A stretch of DNA of 64,000 bases from Fremontodendron californicum (lineage: Eukaryota; Streptophyta; Magnoliopsida; Malvales; Malvaceae), in contig JAULJL010000048.1 in the NCBI GenBank assembly GCA_030761205.1, forward strand, positions 4,269,501-4,333,500. The letters are read 5' to 3'. The position numbers were made by a program, and so were the translations under genes. Shown piece after piece: positions 57,259-64,000 of the stretch (the first letter of the stretch is position 1; each line of letters starts with the position of its first letter). The notes beneath the pieces are model-generated. The model saw only the letters and a list, made by a program, of their open reading frames with translations. It was not told the DNA's origin and did no database searches.

Positions 57259-57773
57259 CTTTGGTTAGTAAAAAAAAAAGATGAATGTTGATTCTTTCCT
57301 TTTCTTTTTGGTCTTTTTCGAATCTTTTTTTTTTTCAAGAATGAGACTTGTTGATTTTCTTGAAATCTCGGATGAAATTTTTTTTTTTCAAGATTCGGAT
57401 CAAGAATCAATAAGAAGAAAATTTAATTGATCAAGAATTCAATAAACGAAATCTTGATTTAAACCACTTTTCAAGACTGAAACCCCAAACTTAGACTGCC
57501 TAAAAACTATAACCCTAGGAAAAATGCCTAAAGCTATAACCCCAAGACAAGAATGCTGAAACCCCAAAATCTTGTTAGATTGATTTGATTCAATTACAAG
57601 AAACGAAACCCCAAAGCAAGACTGCCTAAAAACTATAACTATTAGACAAAGAAAGCCTAAATCTATAACCCCTATGACAAGTATGTCTGAAACCCCAAAA
57701 CAAAAAAAGTTGAGAAAAACTCCAATACCCTATGGTAAAGAAGATAAAAAGATTTGACCTGATTGGTTCCTAA

Positions 57774-57786
57774 GCTCTGATACCAA
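57774..57786 (-). other. Primer binding site, initiator Met-tRNA type
   Basis: Minus-strand TTGGTATCAGAGC lies one base after the LTR that ends CACATCA. It is the complement of the initiator tRNA-Met 3' end and is common in plant LTR elements. Confidence 0.88.
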
Positions 57787-57787
57787 C

Positions 57788-58465
57788 TGATGTGAACCCT
57801 AGGGGTTAAACCCTTTGAACCCACTAACAAATTGAAATACCTAACCCAGAAAAGCCAAGATTCAGGCAAAGAAAACTTAAACCCTTAAAAGCCTGTTTCA
57901 AAGAACCTAGATTAAGCATGTAAGCTAAACCCTAAGAACTCTCGTTTCAAGAACCTAAGTTTGATAGGTTGAACGCCACAAAGAAAGAATTCTTTGAGAA
58001 GTTCCTAAGTTCTTTCAAGAACTAAAAGAGAAAACTCTCACTGAATAAAATCAGACTTAATTGATCAAAAGATAATTGAAGTAGGTGGCTAAGACATATA
58101 TTTATAGCCTCTCTACAATCCCTAAATCTACTAATTAATAATATGTAAAATATGGGCTGAACATGCTCAAGCCCAAACCTAAATAATTAAAAGATGTCCA
58201 TGTTACGTAATATAGGCCCAAATGCCTAAGTAATTATAAGAATTAAAATAAGCCCAAATAAGCCCTTTTAATGTGCCACCTTGTGTTCTTGAATCACATG
58301 GACCAAACTTGGATGCAAGCCCATCTTGCATGTTGAAGCCTTTCTTGAATAACTTGCAACATGGCCCAAGTGAATTCCACCCATTCTTGCCATGTTTCCT
58401 AGATCTTCTTGGATCTTGGGCCATATAGAAATTGCCATAGTATTGGCCCATCTTGGATCCTATCA
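57788..58465 (-). repeat. LTR c (5' LTR) of the short Ty3-type element
   Basis: Differs from LTR a/b at several positions (for example 57927 g/a, about 57998, an indel near 58120). It is followed by the target copy AAAAT at 58466-58470. Confidence 0.88.
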
Positions 58466-58849
58466 AAAATATTAGGAATTAGTTAAAAGAATCAAATAAG
58501 TGAAGATTTTTAAAAATATAAAAAAATCAAAATCTTGTAATGATCTATATGGACTGATACATACCGGTGTAGGTTGGTACAAGCAACCGATATCGATAAC
58601 CTTGATTTATACATCAAAATACTATAAATCTATAATCTATAACTAACTACAAAAGTTGTCCTCTAAGCAATGAGAGTGCTTAATTGGGGATTTTAAGTCA
58701 TTGCTTAAGGGACAACTAAGCTTAGGTATTAAGGGGTTGGGGGGTTAGTTTGGATATTTTTAATTTTTTTTTAATGAAGAAGGAAGGAAAGAAAAGAAAA
58801 GAAAAAGAAAGAGAGAAGAAAGGAAAAAGAAAGGATGGAGAAAAAATTG

Positions 58850-59165
58850 TGTGTTTGTGTTGTTTTTGTGTTTGTGTTATTTTTTTGTGTGTTCAAATAT
58901 TATAAATTTATATAATTTTTACACATTAATAATTCGTTTTATGTAGATTTTGACACGTTTGCGTATTCGTGTTGTGTTCGTTTTATATATTTTTTTGTGT
59001 TCAAAATATAATAAATTTATATAATTTTTACACGTTAATAATTCATTTTATATAAATTTTGACACGTTCATTTATTCGTATCGTGTTAGTGTTATTTTTT
59101 ATGTCGCATTCGTATTATTTTTCGTGTGTTCAAACGGATAATACCTTACAAATTTGATGCGGATC
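58850..59165. repeat. Gtgttcgtgttat-type dispersed repeat
   Basis: Two diverged tandem stretches with cacgttaataattc and ttttgacacgttc phrases, related to 52197-52400. It lies between the two copies of segment D. Confidence 0.5.
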
Positions 59166-59169
59166 TCCG

Positions 59170-59925
59170 CATCCAATGACCTTACTATTAATCATTTATT
59201 TTTTGTTAAACTTTCACAAGTTGTTTTCATTTGGTACATAAATTAATTTTAGTCGTCCATAAGCTACGGTGTCAAAGTCAAAATGAAAATGAAGAATCCC
59301 ACTAAGCTATGGAAAAATGTCTTGAAAGTGTCAAAGAATGTACTTAAACTATATTTTAAAAGCCATAACCTATTGGAAAGATCTTGGAATTGAAGCCTTG
59401 GTTAAATAGGGTTTGTACTAAGTTAACCAATATCTTAACGGTGTTGTATCGTTTTTGTTTTATAATAGTAAATATTAGTATCAATATGTTTCGGCATCTC
59501 ATTTTAAATTTATCTATATTTTCAAATATTATATATAATTTATTTTTAAATTATCTAATAAATTATATGTAAATATGAATTTTTAAAATTATAAATATTT
59601 AATATCCAAAATTTTTAAATATTAAATAAATATTAAATATTAAAAAATAATAAATTAGTTTTAATAGTCTAATTTAATGAACATCTCTTATTTTTGAATG
59701 AAATTATAAAAAAAATTAAAAATGACCGTGAAAGAAAAATATTAGAAATTAATTAAAAGAATCAAATAAGTGAAGATTTTTAAAAATATAAAAAAATAAA
59801 ATAAAATCTTGTACTGACCTGTACGGACCGATACATATTGATACAGGCCGGTACAAGAAAAGCATACCACTAATATCGATACAATACCGATAACCTTGAT
59901 TTATAAATCAAAATACTAGTACATT
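59170..59925. repeat. Duplicated segment D, copy 2 (uninterrupted)
   Basis: It is homologous to 52400-52630 plus 54353-54680 plus 58466-58625. It preserves the unoccupied sites for the Tourist-like composite (about 59430) and for the short LTR element (about 59726-59745). No gene. Confidence 0.85.
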
Positions 59926-60159
59926 ATTATATGAGATTTAAATGCATGTTATTTTTGTTAACATGTATAAAAATAAGGTTGTTAGTTAAGTGTACAAAAA
60001 CAAATATATATATATATATATATAATGGAATATCAATCTTAATTCATTTATTATATTATGTTTGATATTCATCATAATTAGAGTAATTAAAAAAATTATT
60101 TATGAAACATAAGACCAGCAATTATTTTACTCTAACTCATAACATTATTTTATTTTATT
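59926..60159. other. AT-rich spacer with (TA)n
   Basis: No gene seen. (TA)n occurs at 60006-60024. Confidence 0.4.
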
Positions 60160-61238
60160 TTTGGCTATACATACATTTTCACAAATAAACTGCCCAATAC
60201 TAATTATTGTGGATGTTTCTTCACAATAATTATGATGATAATCATGATGGGGAAAATACCAATTTAAATTGAATGCATTCAAAACGATGTTAGGATCGAA
60301 ATTATAAAATTTCTCATTTTCAGCTATTAAATAATATTTAAGTACTTGAAAAGTCTATTTTAAATTGTCAAGATGCAAATATTTCGCTACTGAGGTCTGA
60401 TTATGAGTTATTAAAGGGTAAAATGATGAATAAAAATTCACAATTTGAGGGGCTGTTCTAAAGGACCCAATAAATTCTTAATTGGAATTAGAGGATCTTT
60501 TTTAATTGATTGTTTTATTACATTGTGATATTTTACATCGTTGAATGAACCCAAGCTAAAATAATTAGATGATGACAAAATTATCAAAAATTGAGGTTCC
60601 TTATTTCTGTTCAAGAGCGTATGAGTAGTTTCGTGATTTTGGCTAAATGATTGTTGAATCCTTGCGTTGGAATAAATGAAATAAAATAGATTTTTATTGG
60701 TACGATCTGACCTATTATCAGAAATCAATCCTGAACCTGACGGATCATTTTTTTTCTGATATAAAAATATGGGATTTCACTAAGCCGATTCTTAAGAAAT
60801 CTCGAATCAAACCATTTGTCCTTACTTCAACAAAGGAAGCAGACCTATTCGGTGGAAGAACTTTTGTTGTCTTGGTCCCAATTCAACACTAAACAAGTTC
60901 GAACTAGTTGAATACTTGTGTCATAAATTTTTCGAGTCGGTTTGCCATTTCCATAAAGGATATAATTGACAACTCGAAGTTGCATATTATCCTTTTCCCA
61001 AAACGGATCCCTAGGGGAAGAGTGTTGCTAAATTTATACCGTCCTATATTTCATATAGGGTTACAGGTCGAACCAAAACAAAATACTTTTTCTTGGTAGG
61101 TGTGATCCGTTGGACATAAATCTAATTTTTCAATTTTTTTATTCTTTAGAGTTTGTTTTGCCCGTTCCTGGTGGTATCAAGATGCCACTTTGTCAAGATA
61201 TCTTATTTCTTTCTTCGGAAAATAGATATTACCAGAAA
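60160..61238 (-). pseudogene. rpoC2: Plastid-derived fragment of rpoC2 in nuclear DNA
   Basis: On the minus strand, frames in series match the middle of plastid RNA polymerase subunit beta'' : EKVFCFGSTCNPI, then NDPSGSGLISDNRSDRTN, an intact 96-codon stretch (60728-60438) with YSNARIQQSFSQNHETTHTL and KYHNVIKQSIKKDPLIPIKN, then HLDNLKQTFQVLKYY and EETSTIISIGQFICENVCIA. Frameshifts and stops interrupt it, the plastid promoter and both gene ends are missing, and the surroundings are nuclear repeats, so it is a nuclear plastid DNA insertion and not a working gene. Confidence 0.87.
60173..60191. repeat. 19-bp direct repeat near the plastid fragment, left
   Basis: acattttcacaaataaact is identical to 61239-61257. 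The left copy is part of the rpoC2 coding sequence (QFICENV); the right copy lies at the opposite edge. Confidence 0.9.
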
Positions 61239-61257
61239 ACATTTTCACAAATAAACT
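61239..61257. repeat. 19-bp direct repeat near the plastid fragment, right
   Basis: Identical to 60173-60191. It marks where recognisable rpoC2 sequence gives way to AT-rich nuclear sequence. Confidence 0.9.
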
Positions 61258-61849
61258 TAAAAAAATAAATTTAATTCAATATTATTATTAAACTTTAAAA
61301 AATCAAATATAAAAATTTTAATATAAAAATCAAAAAATTAATATTCAGCACCAATTTACCATAAAAATAAGATAAATTTACATGTATAGAAATCAAGACC
61401 CCATGGATCCAAAAGGACCATAACAACTAAAAGTCTAAAACCCAACAAACCTATCAATAAAATAATTTTTTAATTAAAAAATTATTAACAACTTTTAAAA
61501 AGCTATCATATATGAAAACTTTAAAACAAATATGAATTTTAATATAAAAAATTAATATCCATCAACATTAATTCACCTAAAGTTACACCTATAAAAATAA
61601 AAGTCCTAACATACCCATACCAATTAAAATCCAATAAATTTAATCTGCACAAATTTATATTATTATTCAAATTCTTAATTGAGTTGATGTCATGAGAGAA
61701 TATATAAAAAAAAATTAAATAAAATTATTTTAATGAATATAAAATTAAAAATATTTGTGTTTTTTACTTTAAAATGTTATAATTTTAATATAATAATATG
61801 TAATTAAAAAACATGACACGTGTCACTTAAGAACTTTTAGGGAATTTTT
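61258..61849. repeat. AT-rich stretch with a diverged about 200-bp direct duplication
   Basis: 61263-61450 and 61470-61660 share phrases such as aaaaattaatat followed by ccatcaacattaattcacc or cagcaccaatttacc, and a cctataaaaataa block. No gene. Confidence 0.5.
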
Positions 61850-62241
61850 TTTGGCATAAATACAAATTTGGCCCTCGGGTTCGAAGTATGCAACTTAAAT
61901 CATTTTGACCCTTATTTTTTTTTTTTTTTTGAGTCAATTTGGCCCCCAACCTATTATTTTTGTCGATATATTATAAATTTAACGAAAATTGATAACGTGC
62001 GAGTATGAGACTAACAATTTTGTTAAATTTAGGCTATTTTTATAAGAAATTGATAAAAAAAAAACCATAAATAAACAAAAAATTGATCAAAATTGACCAA
62101 AAAGTTAACGTTTTCATTAATTTTAGGCTAAATTGACTGAAAATAATAGCATGAGGGCTAAAGTGATCCAAATAAAAGAATAAGGGCCAAAATGATTTAA
62201 GTTGCATACTTCGGGGGCCAAATTTGTATTTATGCCAAATT
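61850..62241. mobile_element. Foldback MITE with ttggcataaatacaaatttgg ends
   Basis: The 21-bp terminal sequence at about 61851-61871 is perfectly complementary to 62219-62239. Homology of the arms extends about 80 bp (agtatgcaacttaaatcattttg against its complement at about 62195). I could not identify a target duplication with confidence, so the superfamily is open. Confidence 0.8.
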
Positions 62242-62599
62242 GTTTTAATATACTATAATTAAGCTCCTGTTTCACTGGTTTTTTTTTTTTAAATTTAATT
62301 AATAATAAAATTTAAATTAAATTAAATCAAATCAAATTAAATTTTATTAAATAATAATTTTTTATTTTAAAATTTTAATAATATTAATATTAATATAATT
62401 ATATATTTTTAATTATGAAAATTAGATTTATGATAATTGTATTTATAAATTACGTAATACAAATGTATTTTCAATTATTATTTATATTTATTTTTAAACA
62501 TATTGAGATCTTATTGTATAATGTATATTTTTATTTATAGAAGGTAAAATATTATGAATGAAAAATAACAAAATAAAATTATGGTTTGTATTTTATTGT

Positions 62600-63295
62600 C
62601 TCGTTGGATCAACTTTCTCATATAGGTTAGCAGCAAGTTCGTTTTTTTTCTTCTTTTTTTTTTGTTAAATTAATGAATTACTAACTTATTTTTATTTTGT
62701 ATTTTACATATTTAATTATTCAAATAAAAAATAACTAAAATAAATTTGTGGTTTATATTTAATTCTATTGTTTGATCAGTTTTCTCACAGTGGTTAGCAG
62801 CAAGTTCGTTTTTTTCTTTTTTTAAACTTTTTTCAGAGCAGGTCGGGTACAAATCCTAAATCAACCCGCGAGTCAACTTTCAGACTAAACCCTTTAAATA
62901 TATCATTAAAAAAAAGTAAAAGTAAAAACAAAAAAAAAAAAAAGAAAAAATAAATTGAAATTGAAATTGAAAAAAAAAAAAGGAAAAAAAAAGAAGCTTG
63001 TCACGTGTCAAGCAAAAGAGTTTGACTGTGTCAATCATTTACCTTATTAGAGGATTTTTTTCGGTTTTTTCACATTGATTAGTAGCAAATTCGTTTTTTT
63101 TTTCTTTTTTTAATTTTTTTTCCCCGAGCAGCTCAGGTGCGAATCCTAAATCGATCCGTGAGTCAACGTGCGAATCGATCCCTTTAAAAACATCATTTAA
63201 AAATAAATTAATATAAACTAAAAAACTAAAATTAAAATTAGAAAAAAAATAAATGCTTGCCACGTGTCAAGCAAAGAAGCTTGACACATGTCAAA
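62600..63295. repeat. Imperfect tandem repeat with gttagcagcaagttcg units
   Basis: Three diverged units start near 62620, 62786 and 63078. The last two share tagcagcaagttcgttttttt, then gagca(g)gtc...aatcctaaatc(g/a)a and a purine-rich stretch ending cacgtgtcaagcaaa. No ORF of note. Confidence 0.7.
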
Positions 63296-63533
63296 CCTTT
63301 ACCCCGGATTTTTTTTAATGATATAGTATAGATAGTAATATAAATATATGTAAGAAAATCATGTTAATTTTCAATTTTTAAACCAATTATTAATATGTAG
63401 ATATTGATTTTAAATTTTAAGTAATTTTTACTAAATCATTTATCAACATTGGAACTTTTTACAAACTCTCATATAAAACTCAACCTATGTCTTACCCTAT
63501 TGAAGACTCATACACCAACATGCAAAGACATAC

Positions 63534-63850
63534 GCTTTTAGATAACTAAAATCTTGACAAAAATGAGATATAAATTAATTAATTTTTTAAACACTACTTG
63601 ATATTATTTTAAAAAGTTATTATTTGTTTTTATGAAATTTATATTAAAATAAATATTTTCCAAATATTAAAAAAACTAATTCTATAGGCTTTTAGATAAC
63701 TAAAATCTTGACAAAATTGAGATATAAATAAATTAATATTTTAAATACTAATTGATATTATTTTAAAAAGTTATTATTTGTTTTTATAAAATTTATATTC
63801 AAATAAATATTTTCCAAATATTAATTTTAAAATATTAAAAAAAAACTAAT
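63534..63850. repeat. 154-bp tandem duplication
   Basis: gcttttagataactaaaatc starts at 63534 and again at 63688. The two copies are about 90% alike by eye. The rest to 64000 is AT-rich without recognised features. Confidence 0.85.
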
Positions 63851-64000
63851 TCTAATTTATCAATAGTAGATATAAGTATGGTGAAAAAATTAGAAAAAGA
63901 GAAAAATTGAATGAGAAGAAAATGGAGATATTAACAAATTAAATAGAATTTCAATAAAAAAATTTAATTCAATTGATTCATATAATTATTTTAAAAATAT

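Larger units (their letters stand above)
54681..58465 (-). mobile_element. Short non-autonomous Ty3-type LTR element on the minus strand, internally duplicated
   Basis: LTRs of about 678 bp lie at 54681-55359, 56031-56709 (the duplicated one) and 57788-58465, with TG...CA ends. The target duplication AAAAT is at 54676-54680 and 58466-58470. On the minus strand, TTGGTATCAGAGC (initiator Met-tRNA type primer site) adjoins the right LTR, and a purine tract GGAAAGGGGGAA adjoins the left ones, so the right LTR is the 5' LTR. The internal part is only about 1.1 kb and retains scraps of pol. The unoccupied site is at about 59726-59745. Confidence 0.88.

Noticed and set aside
60438..60728. 96-codon rpoC2 ORF considered as a working gene
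   Set aside because: It is a central fragment with broken frames on both sides and no gene ends, in repeat-rich nuclear sequence.

Overview
This window is plant nuclear DNA, most likely from a eudicot. It is AT-rich and dominated by nested transposable elements. It holds one intron-containing host gene, a type I pectin methylesterase on the minus strand (coding exons between 41289 and 47114), and one degenerate fragment of plastid rpoC2. The species cannot be fixed from sequence alone.

Layout. (1) 1-19132: a large Ogre/Tat-type Ty3 retrotransposon on the minus strand. It has an intact 5' LTR (4695-19132), a tRNA-type primer binding site, a conserved leader, a decayed Ogre-type ORF1 and, across a deletion joint near 2080, a 3' LTR remnant that runs off the left edge. 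(2) 7285-16643: a very young Athila-type element, complete with 1512-bp LTRs and a CTATA target duplication, sits inside that 5' LTR. It is non-autonomous. One long ORF runs from gag and protease straight into the C-terminal tail of integrase, without reverse transcriptase, RNase H or the integrase core. Downstream it carries a small Cys-rich ORF and an intronless LOG-like (cytokinin-activating enzyme) gene. (3) 19133-21365: a 21-bp-type tandem array, two Mutator-like MITEs with 9-bp target duplications, a Tourist-like MITE nested in one of them, and a truncated copy of the pectin methylesterase 3' end. (4) 21366-40332: a complete 19-kb plus-strand Ogre/Tat relative with 4.3- and 5.4-kb LTRs, two successive gag-like ORFs and no pol (a TR-GAG-like element). 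(5) 40352-47190: a hAT-like MITE and the pectin methylesterase gene, its introns loaded with foldback and (TA)n repeats. (6) 47190-59900: retroposon remnants, foldback elements in (TA)n tracts, a Tourist-like composite, and a short Ty3 element with Met-tRNA primer site that has undergone a near-perfect 1350-bp tandem duplication including one LTR. (7) 60150-64000: the plastid-derived rpoC2 fragment, another foldback element and AT-rich tandem repeats.

Functional picture. The only clearly functional host locus is the pectin methylesterase, predicted to be a secreted pro-enzyme of 584 residues with all catalytic residues present. The most unusual object is the Athila derivative with its LOG-like passenger gene, whose LTRs differ at only five positions that I could find. 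Duplicated segments inside the window (LTR pairs, and the paired repeat at about 52.2-58.6 kb and 59.2-59.9 kb) act as internal empty-site controls for several insertions.
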